From Halapricum salinum (lineage in GTDB: Archaea; Halobacteriota; Halobacteria; Halobacteriales; Haloarculaceae): DNA of 64,000 nt. The DNA lies in the NCBI RefSeq assembly GCF_004799665.1, contig NZ_CP031310.1, positions 426,887 to 490,886 on the forward strand. Direction: 5' to 3'. This document shows positions 35,180 to 44,175 of this stretch, piece by piece (the first letter of the stretch is position 1; each line of letters starts with the position of its first letter). The position numbers and the translations under genes were made by a program. Under the pieces are notes generated by a model. The model was given only the letters and a program-made list of their open reading frames with translations, was not told where the DNA came from and searched no databases.

Positions 35180-36298
35180 GTGTTTCCGGGCAGCGAGGCG
35201 TACGACATCGAGATCGAAATCGACGAGCGCGACGTCGAGCGGCTGCTGTCGATCACGCCGGATAGCGTCGAGGCCGCCGCCGAACTCACCTTCGCCCGCA
35301 ACGTCTTCGTCCCCCTGACCACGGCCTGCCGATACACCTGTACGTACTGTACCTACTACGACCCGCCCGGACAGGCCAGCCTCCTGTCACCCGAGGCAGT
35401 CCGGGAGATCTGCCGTGACGGCGCGGCGGTCGGCTGTACGGAAGCGCTGTTCACCTTCGGGGACGACCCCGACGACCGCTACACCGAGATCCACGACCAG
35501 CTGGAGGAGTGGGGCCACGACTCGATCCACGAGTACCTCCGGGAGGCCTGCGAGATCGCCCTCGACGAGGGGTTGCTCCCCCATGCCAATCCGGGCGACC
35601 AGACCCGCGAGCAGATGGCGACGGTCGCCGACGTCAACGCCTCGATGGGCGTGATGCTCGAAACGACTGCCGACGTACAGGCTCACGGTGGCCCGCGGGC
35701 GAAATCCCCGGGCCAGCGGCTCAATACCCTTCGAGTCGCGGGCGAACTTGGTATCCCGTTCACGACGGGGATCCTCGTGGGGATCGGCGAGGACTGGCAC
35801 CACAGAGCAGAGAGCCTGCTGGCCATCCGCGAGCTACACGAGCGATACGGCCACATCCAGGAAGTGATCGTCCAGCCCGTCGTCGAGAACGAGCGCTGGA
35901 GCGGTGGCTCTCCCAGTCTGGAGACGATGCGCCGCGTGACGGCGATGGCCCGCGCAGCCCTCCCCCCCGAGGTGAGCGTCCAGTCGCCGCCGAACCTCGC
36001 TCCTGTGAGGGAGTTGCTCGACTGCGGAATCGACGACCTCGGCGGCGTCTCGCCGGTGACAGACGACCACATCAATCCCGAGTACGCCTGGCCGGCCATC
36101 CAGGAACTCGAGGACATCGCCGACGAAGCCGGCGTCCCGCTGCGCGAGCGGCTGCCGGTCTACGAGCACCACTATCGCGACGGCTGGTGTTCCGACCGGA
36201 TCGAAGCCGCCGTCGAAGCGGAGGACGCGGCTGGCGAGCGTCTGCGAGCGGTGCTGGAACGTGGTGAGAATCCTCTGCAGACGGAACACACCGACTAG
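35180..36298 (+). CDS. cofG: 7,8-didemethyl-8-hydroxy-5-deazariboflavin synthase subunit CofG
   Basis: Radical SAM subunit completing the deazaflavin ring (Fo) of F420. The 372-residue protein has the CxxxCxxC cluster motif CRYTCTYC (Cys50, 54, 57), followed by TYYDPPGQASLLSPEAV, EALFTFGDDPDDRY, and the C-terminal substrate region with DDLGGVSPVTDDHINPEYAWP. The start is the GTG at 35180, giving MFPGSEAYDIEIEID; longer in-frame readings have no family similarity. cofH is convergent 2.5 kb away with two unrelated genes between. Confidence 0.94.
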   Translation: MFPGSEAYDIEIEIDERDVERLLSITPDSVEAAAELTFARNVFVPLTTACRYTCTYCTYYDPPGQASLLSPEAVREICRDGAAVGCTEALFTFGDDPDDRYTEIHDQLEEWGHDSIHEYLREACEIALDEGLLPHANPGDQTREQMATVADVNASMGVMLETTADVQAHGGPRAKSPGQRLNTLRVAGELGIPFTTGILVGIGEDWHHRAESLLAIRELHERYGHIQEVIVQPVVENERWSGGSPSLETMRRVTAMARAALPPEVSVQSPPNLAPVRELLDCGIDDLGGVSPVTDDHINPEYAWPAIQELEDIADEAGVPLRERLPVYEHHYRDGWCSDRIEAAVEAEDAAGERLRAVLERGENPLQTEHTD

Positions 36299-36302
36299 CC
36301 GG

Positions 36303-36839
36303 TCACGGGCCAATCGACTCCAGATCAGTCGCGAGTTCGCGGGCGTCTTCGACAGTCTGACCACGAACGACGACGACGCTCTGCCGTCCGTCCAGCGAAG
36401 TGAGACCCAGGAGCGCGGCAAACGAGTGCGTCGGACTCGATCCACCGGCCAGGGTCACCGTTTCTGAGCCGACAGTCGCCTCGACGGTCTCATCGGTCCC
36501 GATAGTCCAGATTCCACGCAGTACCGCGAGGACCACCGCAGGTTCCCCGTTGGTCTGGTCGATCCGGAGCAAGTCGCCATCTGCCGCTGGCTCTGCGACG
36601 ACACGGTTGAAGTACGGATCGTCGACGGTGACGTCGATCGGTTCGTAGTCGAAAGCTACGGGTGCGTAAGGAGTCGTCTGATCAGGGGCGACGTCCGCGA
36701 CAGCAGCGCGCATTTCCGCCGGGGAATCGATACTCGTCGATTCTTGTGAGGAACTATCGAATACACCCGTACTGTATGCTGCTCCGGCACCGACAGCACC
36801 CAGGCCGAGCACCTTCAGAACCGTTCGTCGATCGCTCAT
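36303..36839 (-). CDS. Tat-exported protein in a two-gene cassette between cofG and cofH
   Basis: A 178-residue protein with a twin-arginine-type signal (MSDRRTVLKVLGLGAVGAGA) and no lipobox Cys. The mature domain is mixed alpha/beta with hydrophobic strands (EPAVVLAVLRGIWTIG, RQSVVVVRGQTVEDARELA). Its ATG overlaps the TGA of the upstream beta-propeller gene (ATGA), so the pair is a tightly coupled operon. I do not recognise a family. It ends 4 nt after the cofG stop. Confidence 0.75.
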   Translation of the reverse strand: MSDRRTVLKVLGLGAVGAGAAYSTGVFDSSSQESTSIDSPAEMRAAVADVAPDQTTPYAPVAFDYEPIDVTVDDPYFNRVVAEPAADGDLLRIDQTNGEPAVVLAVLRGIWTIGTDETVEATVGSETVTLAGGSSPTHSFAALLGLTSLDGRQSVVVVRGQTVEDARELATDLESIGP

Positions 36840-38722
36840 GCCGTCTCACGTCCAGTATTGAGTGAATTTTCGAGCCGATTCTCGGCCCGATTCAGACCGT
36901 ATCCCATCATTCGCCACGTCCAGTAGGTCGTCTGCCTGCTCGAGTCGGCCATCTCGCGCGCCTGTCTGGCGTTGGTCTCAGCATTTGCGACTGCGTTCCA
37001 GATTACCCCAGACCAGAGGTCAGACATAGCATCATAGTGTTTGGCGACGATCTCGCCCAGCAGCGCCGTCATCTGATATCGAGCAGCCTTGAGTCGGGTC
37101 AGCGTGACCGCCTCAGCAGGCGTGATAGCGGCGTCTTCCCGCTTCAGTTCGAGTCCGATGATTCGTTCTATCAGTGTCATCTGTGCAACCTCGTGTGCGT
37201 GAGCGGCGGCGGTGATTTTGGCGTTGGCGTCGAGTGCGCCTTCGATTAACTGCGTGACAGTCGTGTCGACGGCGACCCCAACGAAGATCGATGCTGCGGC
37301 CTGTTGTAAACCGTAAGACGTCAGCGAAGCAGTTACCTTTCCCGTGTTCGAAGTCGCCTGGCTCCAAGCAGCGGCGATATTGTCTGCATTGCTAGCGATG
37401 TCGTCAAGCGCGACCGCGAATTCTGCCGTCGCATTCAACCCCTCGTTGAATTCCGACCAAGAAGTTACGTCCTCGGCTAACGCATCGATATTCCGACACT
37501 CAGCGAGTGTTCGAGTCATCTTCCCGAACCCTTCTTCGTACGGGTCGTTGACCTCCGTGTTGACCCAGTTGATCGACTCGAAATAAAGATCGACGGCAGA
37601 TCCGAGTGCGAGTGACGGGTTGACCTGTGCGAGTGCGTACGTCTCGAGTGACTCGACGCCGAGATCGACAGCCTTCGAAAGTAACTCGAGTGCTCTAAAT
37701 TCGCCCGCCCTCCGTCTGGTCGCTGCGAGTTGCTTTTGCCAGTCGATCAACGAGGGGCCGAACGACTTCCAGGATTCGGTGATGAACGCGTCGTGAGCGA
37801 CCTCCGGAGCGACGAGCGAGAAGTCAGTCGTCGTCACCGCCGGTCGTCCGTTCGCGTCCGGAATATCAGTCACGACGTAGTAGTTTCCGTAGCCGACGTC
37901 GACTTCTACCGTCGATCCCGCACGGAAGTCGAGGTCGTCAGGATCGACCGGCGTCTGCGTCGACGGTGGCGTCGAGCCACCACCTCCAACTGGTGTCGCC
38001 GTCTCCGGTGGTGTCGGGGGTTCGACCGTCGTCTGGGGCCAGGGCGCACCGAGGTTCGCCAGGCCGCCAACGGGAACTGGGCCGATCTCGACGCCGACAC
38101 CGGTTTCGAGATCCAGCTTTCGTAGCGTCGTCGTCTCCGGCTCGTCGCCACGCAAGGCGTAGAGGTTTCCGTTCCCAGGAACGAACTCGACGCCGACAGA
38201 ATCGAGATCGACCCCTGTCGTCCCGACCGGAGTGACCGACCCGTCGGTCTTGTCGACGTGGTACAGTCGGTCGGGATCACCGTCGCCTCGGCCACCGACC
38301 GCGTAGAGTTCCTTCGTCTCGAAGTCGACCCCGAGTCCGACGTGGTCGAGATCTCGGCCGAAGCCCCCGACCGTCGTCAACGCACCAGATTCGGGATCGA
38401 CTCGCACCAATCGGTCGTTATCGTTGTCGAGTCCGTAGACGGTATCGCTGTCGACGAATGCCATCCCGGGGAGTGAGGGACCGATCGAGCGTAAGCGCTC
38501 GACTGCGCCGGTTTCCGGATCGATTTCGAAGATGTAATTCCCCGAGCCACTGTTGCCGAGTATGCGCCCGCCTGGACCGAACGCAAGTGCGTTTGGCCCG
38601 AAACGAGATGGGGCGTCGAGGTCGACGACCGGTGTCACCTCCGCCGTCTCGGGACTCAACTTCAAAATTCGTTCGTGGCCTGCGGACGTCTGGATCGTGA
38701 ACAGGCCGTCTAACGTCGCCAT
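36836..38722 (-). CDS. Beta-propeller plus helical-domain protein of unknown function
   Basis: A 628-residue protein. About residues 1-225 are NHL/YVTN-like propeller repeats (NDNDRLVRVDPESGALTTVG, DRLYHVDKTDGSVTPVGTTG, TTLRKLDLETGVGVEIGPVP). A Pro/Thr/Gly-rich linker (about 230-262) follows, then a short beta segment and a long helical region from about 300 to the end. No signal peptide is seen even though the linker looks like those of surface proteins. TATA-like CAATAAAGTA (38748-38757) supports a leaderless start at 38722 rather than 38740. Coupled to the Tat-exported protein downstream. Confidence 0.75.
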   Translation of the reverse strand: MATLDGLFTIQTSAGHERILKLSPETAEVTPVVDLDAPSRFGPNALAFGPGGRILGNSGSGNYIFEIDPETGAVERLRSIGPSLPGMAFVDSDTVYGLDNDNDRLVRVDPESGALTTVGGFGRDLDHVGLGVDFETKELYAVGGRGDGDPDRLYHVDKTDGSVTPVGTTGVDLDSVGVEFVPGNGNLYALRGDEPETTTLRKLDLETGVGVEIGPVPVGGLANLGAPWPQTTVEPPTPPETATPVGGGGSTPPSTQTPVDPDDLDFRAGSTVEVDVGYGNYYVVTDIPDANGRPAVTTTDFSLVAPEVAHDAFITESWKSFGPSLIDWQKQLAATRRRAGEFRALELLSKAVDLGVESLETYALAQVNPSLALGSAVDLYFESINWVNTEVNDPYEEGFGKMTRTLAECRNIDALAEDVTSWSEFNEGLNATAEFAVALDDIASNADNIAAAWSQATSNTGKVTASLTSYGLQQAAASIFVGVAVDTTVTQLIEGALDANAKITAAAHAHEVAQMTLIERIIGLELKREDAAITPAEAVTLTRLKAARYQMTALLGEIVAKHYDAMSDLWSGVIWNAVANAETNARQAREMADSSRQTTYWTWRMMGYGLNRAENRLENSLNTGRETA

Positions 38723-38784
38723 TCGTCCACGTGATGTCACTACATCTACTTTATTGCTCCGGACAGAACTCTCGTGTCGTCCCC

Positions 38785-40131
38785 TCAGACCAGCGGCGTC
38801 CCGTCGGCGTTCGGTCCCAGAACAGGCCCATAGGGCGGCCCCTCGATCCGACGACGCTGTCGGTAGTCGGTCGAGCGCTCGACCGGGATGCGGCCGATCG
38901 ACTCGATCATCTCGACGTACTCCGAGAAGGAGCGATATTCACCGAAGTCCCCGCCGGCGCGCTTGGTGATCTCCTCGCTCAGGATCGTCCCCATGAAGTC
39001 GTCCGCGCCACAGGTCAGCATCTTCAGTCCCTGGGCGTCGCCGTATTTCACCCACGACGACTGGATGTGCTCGACGTTGTCGAGGAAGAGCCGCGAGACG
39101 GCGATCAGCAGTTCGTCCTCGTCGGTGCTCGCGCCACGGTCGACCATCCCGCGCTCGTGCAGCGGGGTGTTCCGGTGGACGAACGAGAGGGGGACGAATT
39201 CAGTGATCGCTCCCGTCCGATCCTGCAACTCGCGGACGCGCTGCAGGTGCAGGGCGCGGTGGGCCTCGTTCTCGACGTGGCCGTACATCATCGTCGCCGT
39301 CGTATCCAGCCCGACCGCGGCGGCCGCTTCGATGGCGTCGAGCCACCCCTGGGTGTCGATCTTGCCCGGACAAATCACGCCCCGGACTTCGTCGACCAGG
39401 ATCTCGGCGGCCGTTCCCGGAACCGAATCGAGGCCGGCCTCGGCCAGTCGCTGGTAGACTTCCTCGTAGTCCCAGTCGGTGCCGCGGCGAGCGTGGGCGG
39501 CCTCCTCGGGCGTCATCGAGTGGACGTGCACGCCGCCGACGTCCATCGCGTCGATCTGCTGGCAGTAGGTTCCGGGATCGGTCTCGTACCGGGACGGAGA
39601 TTTGTAGTTCAGATCCCCGCGATCGCTCGATTCGAGTATCTCGCGGTGCTCGCCATCGAGCGCGAACGCCGGGTGGAGTCCCGAGACAGACGTCACCTCG
39701 TAGATCCCGCGTTCCAGCGCACTCGCGACGATCTCGCGGCTCTGTTCGGGCGTCTTGGTGAATCCGCCGTGGTCGCTGTCGCTCTCTATCAGGAACTGCT
39801 CGGAGCGGTCCTTGAAGTTACAGAACAGACAGCCGGTGTTGCAGGCCGTGGTGACGTTGTTGTTGAGGTTGGCGACGACGGTGACTTCCTCGCCGACAAC
39901 CTCGGCGCGGCGGCGGTCGGCGGCTTCCAGCACCTGCTCTTTGCGCTCTCGGTCGATCCCCGCGCGCTCGGTCCCGGTCGTGAGGAGTGCGATGGCGTCA
40001 GCGACAGACAGTCGAGTGCCGTCGCGAGCCTTCGAAAGCGCGTTCTCGAACGACTGGTCGGTTTCGGGACGGTGGGCAAACTCGAAGCGATTCCGGGGCA
40101 CGTTCGTCCCGGTCGAAGCCCGGTCGGCCAT
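38785..40131 (-). CDS. cofH: 5-amino-6-ribitylaminouracil--tyrosine 4-hydroxyphenyl transferase CofH
   Basis: Radical SAM subunit joining the tyrosine-derived phenol ring to the pyrimidine in Fo synthesis, the first half of the reaction finished by CofG. The 448-residue protein has CNTGCLFC (Cys97, 101, 104), SVSGLHPAFALDGEH, DVGGVHVHSMTPEEAAHA and MMYGHVENEAHRALHL. An N-terminal extension of about 85 residues precedes the barrel. It faces cofG from the other strand, separated by the two-gene cassette. Confidence 0.94.
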   Translation of the reverse strand: MADRASTGTNVPRNRFEFAHRPETDQSFENALSKARDGTRLSVADAIALLTTGTERAGIDRERKEQVLEAADRRRAEVVGEEVTVVANLNNNVTTACNTGCLFCNFKDRSEQFLIESDSDHGGFTKTPEQSREIVASALERGIYEVTSVSGLHPAFALDGEHREILESSDRGDLNYKSPSRYETDPGTYCQQIDAMDVGGVHVHSMTPEEAAHARRGTDWDYEEVYQRLAEAGLDSVPGTAAEILVDEVRGVICPGKIDTQGWLDAIEAAAAVGLDTTATMMYGHVENEAHRALHLQRVRELQDRTGAITEFVPLSFVHRNTPLHERGMVDRGASTDEDELLIAVSRLFLDNVEHIQSSWVKYGDAQGLKMLTCGADDFMGTILSEEITKRAGGDFGEYRSFSEYVEMIESIGRIPVERSTDYRQRRRIEGPPYGPVLGPNADGTPLV

Positions 40132-40189
40132 TGCACGGGACTTGCTCGGGAGCCGTAAAAACGTCGCGGGTCGGCGGCCGTTTCAGCCG

Positions 40190-41212
40190 CTAGTTGGGTA
40201 GGTAGTCGACGACATCACTCACGGTTTCGAGGACGACCCAGGCGACGAAGGCGATATACGACCCGAGCAGCGCGTAGGACTCGACGGTCGAGAGCGCGAG
40301 TCCGGTCCGCAGCACGGTAAACAGGAGGATCGTCGCCAGCGTCAACACGCCGAACATCGGGACGGCCATCGAGAAGTTGATCGGCGTCGGCCCGACGATG
40401 AGCACGCCAACCGGGATCGCCACGAGCAAGTCGAAAGTGTTCGAACCGAGAACGTTCGCCAGCGAGGCGACCCCGCGGCCGTCCCGAGCAGCCCGAAGGC
40501 TGACCAGCGCGTCCGGGAGACTAGTCGCCCCGGCCGCGATCGTCACGCCCATCACGAACTCCGGGACGCCCAGTTCGGTCCCGATGACGTCGATCGAGTG
40601 AACCAGCCGCTCGACCGCGAGCAGGATGACGACCAACCCCGCCAGGAGCAGTCCCCACTGACGCAAGACGTCTACGCCCGCGCCGGCCTCGGGATCGGCC
40701 TCGTGTTCGGCGGTGTCCTGATACTGGATGAACAGATACAGCCCGTAGAGGGCGATCGGGATCATCGCCAGCGGCCGCGTGATCTCTCCGGAGAGGTGCT
40801 CGACCGTCGGAACGCGATAGTAGATCACGGCCATCGCGAAGGTGATCACGAGTACCGACACCGCGAGCATGTAGAACTGGGCTTCCTTGTAGACGAGCGT
40901 CCGATTCGACTCGATGTCGTCTTCGGTCGCGATCCCGGCCAGCGCGGGGATCACGAGGATGTTGAAGATCGCCGAGCCGACGATCGCACCGACGCCGAGT
41001 TCCAGCGAACCCACCGTAACGGCTGCGACGACGACTGTCGCGAGTTCCGGAAAGCTCGATCCGATCGCCGTGACGATCGATCCCTGGACGACCTCGGGGA
41101 GTCCGTAATAGGCCGAGAGCTTCTCACTCGCACCTTCGAGCCACCCACTCCCGAGCCAGATAAAGCCAGTCGTGAGGACGATGATCGTCACGTCGAGCGG
41201 GAGATTCGCCAT
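40190..41212 (-). CDS. Sodium/calcium exchanger family (CaCA) protein
   Basis: A 340-residue membrane protein with about ten helices. Both alpha-repeats of the CaCA family are present: VTAIGSSFPELATVVVAAVT with GAIVGSAIFNIL, and TIAAGATSLPDALVSLRAAR with ANVLGSNTFDLL. These contain the acidic and polar ion ligands (Glu/Asp and Asn/Ser). It exchanges Ca2+ or another cation for Na+ or H+. It is upstream of cofH on the same strand with 58 nt between. Confidence 0.92.
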   Translation of the reverse strand: MANLPLDVTIIVLTTGFIWLGSGWLEGASEKLSAYYGLPEVVQGSIVTAIGSSFPELATVVVAAVTVGSLELGVGAIVGSAIFNILVIPALAGIATEDDIESNRTLVYKEAQFYMLAVSVLVITFAMAVIYYRVPTVEHLSGEITRPLAMIPIALYGLYLFIQYQDTAEHEADPEAGAGVDVLRQWGLLLAGLVVILLAVERLVHSIDVIGTELGVPEFVMGVTIAAGATSLPDALVSLRAARDGRGVASLANVLGSNTFDLLVAIPVGVLIVGPTPINFSMAVPMFGVLTLATILLFTVLRTGLALSTVESYALLGSYIAFVAWVVLETVSDVVDYLPN

Positions 41213-41284
41213 CGCCTGGAGGCTCGATTGGGCCTCACTAAGACGTTCCGGATCCGGCGATCACAGGGACTCAGAACGCACCAC

Positions 41285-42157
41285 TCACTCGGCTTCGTCT
41301 GGACCGTGAACAGTGATCACCGGGACGGGGGCCGAACGGACTGTCTTCTCGGCGACGCTCCCCAGCAGGATGCGCGTGATCCCGCGGCGGCCGGTCGTCC
41401 CCATCACGACCGCGTCGATGTCCTCGCTTTCGATCACGTCGAGGATCGTCTCCGCTGGCGCGCCGTCCTCGACGTGCCGGACGATATCGTCGATCCCCCG
41501 CCGCTGGGCCGCGTTCGCGATTGTGTCGACGGCCTCCTCGGCGGCATCCCGGCCGGCGTTCGTGACGTCCTCGACGTCAGGACCCATCACGGCCGTCTCG
41601 ACGGCCGAGAGCGCGTGGACGGTGGCGTCGAGCGCCGCCGCGAGATCGAGCCCGTGCATGGCCGCGTGCTCTGCTGACTGGCTCCCGTCGGTCGCCAGCA
41701 GGAGTTGCTCGTATGGGAACTCGAACGCGTCGTCGGGGTTCATCCGCGAAGTGAGCACTGGGATCGACGAGAGCCGGACCACTTTCTCGGTGACACTGCC
41801 CAGCAGATACCGCGAGAGGCCCTGGCGGCCCTGGGTCGGCATGACGATCACGTCGTAGTCGTATTTCTCGGCGTACTCGACGATCGTCTCGGCGGGCGCA
41901 CCCTGGACGACGTCCGTCGAGTAGTCGGCCGCCAGCGAGTCGAGGGTCTCGGCTGCGGTCTCCAGGACGTCTTCGCCGTGTTCGACCTGTCCGTCGACGA
42001 CCGTCGACTGGACGCGCGTGGTGCTGTACTCGGTCGTATCGGCGACGTACAGCAGCTGGATCTCGCCGTCGGTCCAGTTGGCAATCTCCGCGGCGTGATG
42101 GAGAGTCTCGGCCGCCCCTTCGCTGCCGTCGAACGGGAAGAGGATGTCCTCGTACAT
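41285..42157 (-). CDS. Tandem-domain universal stress protein (UspA)
   Basis: A 290-residue protein with two UspA domains. The first runs from MYEDILFPFDGSEGAAETLH to GRQGLSRYLLGSVTEKVVRL; the second from LLLATDGSQSAEHAAMHGLD to GTTGRRGITRILLGSVAEKT. Both keep the G-x2-G-x9-G-S/T ATP-binding motif. The start ATG at 42157 is chosen because upstream codons run into the shared promoter with purC. Usp proteins are linked to stress and salt adaptation in haloarchaea. Confidence 0.93.
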   Translation of the reverse strand: MYEDILFPFDGSEGAAETLHHAAEIANWTDGEIQLLYVADTTEYSTTRVQSTVVDGQVEHGEDVLETAAETLDSLAADYSTDVVQGAPAETIVEYAEKYDYDVIVMPTQGRQGLSRYLLGSVTEKVVRLSSIPVLTSRMNPDDAFEFPYEQLLLATDGSQSAEHAAMHGLDLAAALDATVHALSAVETAVMGPDVEDVTNAGRDAAEEAVDTIANAAQRRGIDDIVRHVEDGAPAETILDVIESEDIDAVVMGTTGRRGITRILLGSVAEKTVRSAPVPVITVHGPDEAE

Positions 42158-42197
42158 ACATGAATACTGACCGCGCCGTCTGATAGGTCTTCGGTAG

Positions 42198-42220
42198 CCA
42201 CAGAGTCGATCCGTCTGTGG
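42198..42220. promoter_or_regulatory. Inverted repeat in the uspA-purC divergent promoter
   Basis: CCACAGA-GTCGATCCG-TCTGTGG is a perfect 7-bp inverted repeat with a 9-nt spacer, midway between the divergent starts at 42157 and 42273. Its 16-bp centre-to-centre arm spacing suits a dimeric regulator; which gene it serves is unknown. Confidence 0.5.
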
Positions 42221-42272
42221 TGGCCGCCACGATGTGCAAACCCTTTGGTTGCCGGGGTGGAAGGGTCTGCCA

Positions 42273-43352
42273 ATGACGAGCGTCAAGGACTTTCGAATTC
42301 AAGAGGAACCAACCGCCGAGTCGTTCGGCCGCGGGTCGTTCGTGTTCACCGACGACTACTCGGTGTTCGACTGGGGGAAGATGCCCGACCAGATCCCCGA
42401 GAAAGGCGCGTCGCTGTGTGTGATGGGCGCGTTCAACTTCGAGTTGCTCGGCCAGAACCACATCCCGACCCACTACGAGGGCGTCGTCGAGGGGGAGGCC
42501 CAGCGGACCGCCGGGAACGCGAGCGGCGACCAGCCGCGAGCGAAGGGCGAGCCAATCGATCTCCACGAGGCGCTCGACGCCGGTCACCGCCCCCGTGAGA
42601 TGGCCATCTCGCTCACGCAGGTCCCGGACCTCCCGAACGTGGGAACCGACTACGACTACGACGCCTATCACGACGCGGCGGGCGCGAACTACCTGATCCC
42701 GCTGGAGATCGTCTTCCGAAACACCGTCCCCGTCGGCTCCTCGCTGCGCACGCGAACCGAGCCGAGCGATCACGGCCTCGATGTCGAGACGTGGCCCGAG
42801 GAAGTCGTCGAATTACCCGAACCGGTCGTCGAGTTCTCCACGAAGTACGAGGAGCAGGATCGCTACCTCGACCGCGAGGAAGCCGACCGGATCGCGGGCA
42901 AAGCCGACATCGAGCGCCTGGAGGAACTGGCGCTGTCGGTCAATCACATCCTCAACGAGCGCGCCGCCGATACCGGGTTCGTCCACGAGGACGGAAAGAT
43001 CGAGTGTCTGTATTACAACGGCGAGATTCGCGTCGCCGACGTCGTCGGGACCTTCGACGAGAACCGCTTCGCCTACGACGGCCAGGAGGTTTCCAAGGAG
43101 GTCATCCGCCAGTACCACAAGCGCACCCAGCCAGAGTGGGTCGAGGCCGTCTCCGAAGCGAAAGTCGCTGCCGACGAACAGGATGTCGCCGACTGGAAGT
43201 CGCTGTGTGAGCGCCAGCCAGCGCCACTGGCGGACGATGTGATCCAGGCCGCCCGTGACCTGTACTGTGCCGGCACGAACGCCTACGTGGGACGGGCAGT
43301 CTTCGACGCCCCGTCCATCGAGGAAGCCGTCGAAACCGTCCGTAATCTATAA
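42273..43352 (+). CDS. purC: Phosphoribosylaminoimidazole-succinocarboxamide synthase
   Basis: Makes SAICAR from CAIR and aspartate with ATP in de novo purine synthesis. The 359-residue protein matches the long haloarchaeal Pur[21 protein letters not shown] at the N-terminus, [20 protein letters not shown] in the centre, and [20 protein letters not shown] with [16 protein letters not shown]. Short haloarchaeal insertions explain the length above bacterial PurC. It is divergent from uspA. Confidence 0.93.
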   Translation: MTSVKDFRIQEEPTAESFGRGSFVFTDDYSVFDWGKMPDQIPEKGASLCVMGAFNFELLGQNHIPTHYEGVVEGEAQRTAGNASGDQPRAKGEPIDLHEALDAGHRPREMAISLTQVPDLPNVGTDYDYDAYHDAAGANYLIPLEIVFRNTVPVGSSLRTRTEPSDHGLDVETWPEEVVELPEPVVEFSTKYEEQDRYLDREEADRIAGKADIERLEELALSVNHILNERAADTGFVHEDGKIECLYYNGEIRVADVVGTFDENRFAYDGQEVSKEVIRQYHKRTQPEWVEAVSEAKVAADEQDVADWKSLCERQPAPLADDVIQAARDLYCAGTNAYVGRAVFDAPSIEEAVETVRNL

Positions 43353-43362
43353 TTCTTCCGAC

Positions 43363-43375
43363 GCGAAGCGTCAGG
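43363..43375 (+). terminator. Short hairpin after purC
   Basis: GACGC-GAA-GCGTC follows the purC stop by about 10 nt and is preceded by AATTCTTCC. It may help end purC transcripts before the rhodanese gene at 43407. Confidence 0.4.
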
Positions 43376-43406
43376 TACTCAAGATTCCCCCAGGTAGGAC
43401 AGCGCA

Positions 43407-44105
43407 ATGAAACGACGTGCGTTTCTGGCGAGTGGGGGCGTCGCGGCGGTGGCCGGCTGTCTCGGGGGCGACGACAAAAATCAGTCGTCGTTCGTCGACG
43501 ACTTCGAGACGACGACTACCAACGGCTACGAGGTCCCGCTCGCACCAGTCGAGACGACCTACGAGTGGTTCCAGAACGACGAGGTGCGGTTCGCCGACGC
43601 CCGCGGCCGAACCTCGTACGAAGCGTCCCACGTCGAGGGGGCGGTGTTGAGTACCGCCAGAAGCGATTTCGAAGGCGGTCCAGTCTCCGAATGGCCGAAA
43701 GATACCACGATCGTCGCCTACTGTGGCTGTCCGCACCACCTCTCGTCGATTCGGGCGTCCACGCTGATCGAGAACGGTTTCGAGAACGTCGCCGTCATCG
43801 ACGAGGGGTTCTGGACCTGGTACGACCGGGGCTATCCCGTCGCCGGCAACGACGTGGAAAATCGACCCGCGAGCTACGAGATCCGCGGGCAGACGGCACG
43901 GGAGTACGCCGGCGAGAGCGCCTGGGCCTTCCACGACCCGACGGGTCAGCGCGAGGCCACGCCGATCGAGGGCGACGGTAGCTACACGATGGAGCTCAAA
44001 TTTGCAGATATCTCCGAAGACGCTCCCATTCGCGTCACGACACCCGAATACGAGATCGAGCGCACGCTCGACGATCTCACCGACAGCGTCGTGACTGGAC
44101 AGTGA
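43407..44105 (+). CDS. Rhodanese-domain lipoprotein
   Basis: A 232-residue exported protein with a Tat-like signal (MKRRAFLASGG) and lipobox VAGC at residue about 18. A rhodanese domain follows: FADARGRTSYEASHVEGAVL and the active-site loop VAYCGCPHHLSSIRA with a catalytic Cys. A Cys-Gly-Cys arrangement in the loop is slightly unusual. A C-terminal beta domain (SYTMELKFADISEDAPIRV) may bind a partner. Role in sulfur or redox chemistry at the cell surface is likely. Confidence 0.88.
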   Translation: MKRRAFLASGGVAAVAGCLGGDDKNQSSFVDDFETTTTNGYEVPLAPVETTYEWFQNDEVRFADARGRTSYEASHVEGAVLSTARSDFEGGPVSEWPKDTTIVAYCGCPHHLSSIRASTLIENGFENVAVIDEGFWTWYDRGYPVAGNDVENRPASYEIRGQTAREYAGESAWAFHDPTGQREATPIEGDGSYTMELKFADISEDAPIRVTTPEYEIERTLDDLTDSVVTGQ

Positions 44106-44175
44106 ACCACTGTCATCGATAGACGAAAAATGCAGGAACTGGTGTTCTACAGATCCCTGAACCGTACTCTCGTGC

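Noticed and set aside
34981-35265. Short coding frames inside the cofG leader
   Set aside because: The translated sequence is low-complexity Arg/Pro/Ser, changes character at the cofG start, and the DNA shows strong inverted repeats instead.
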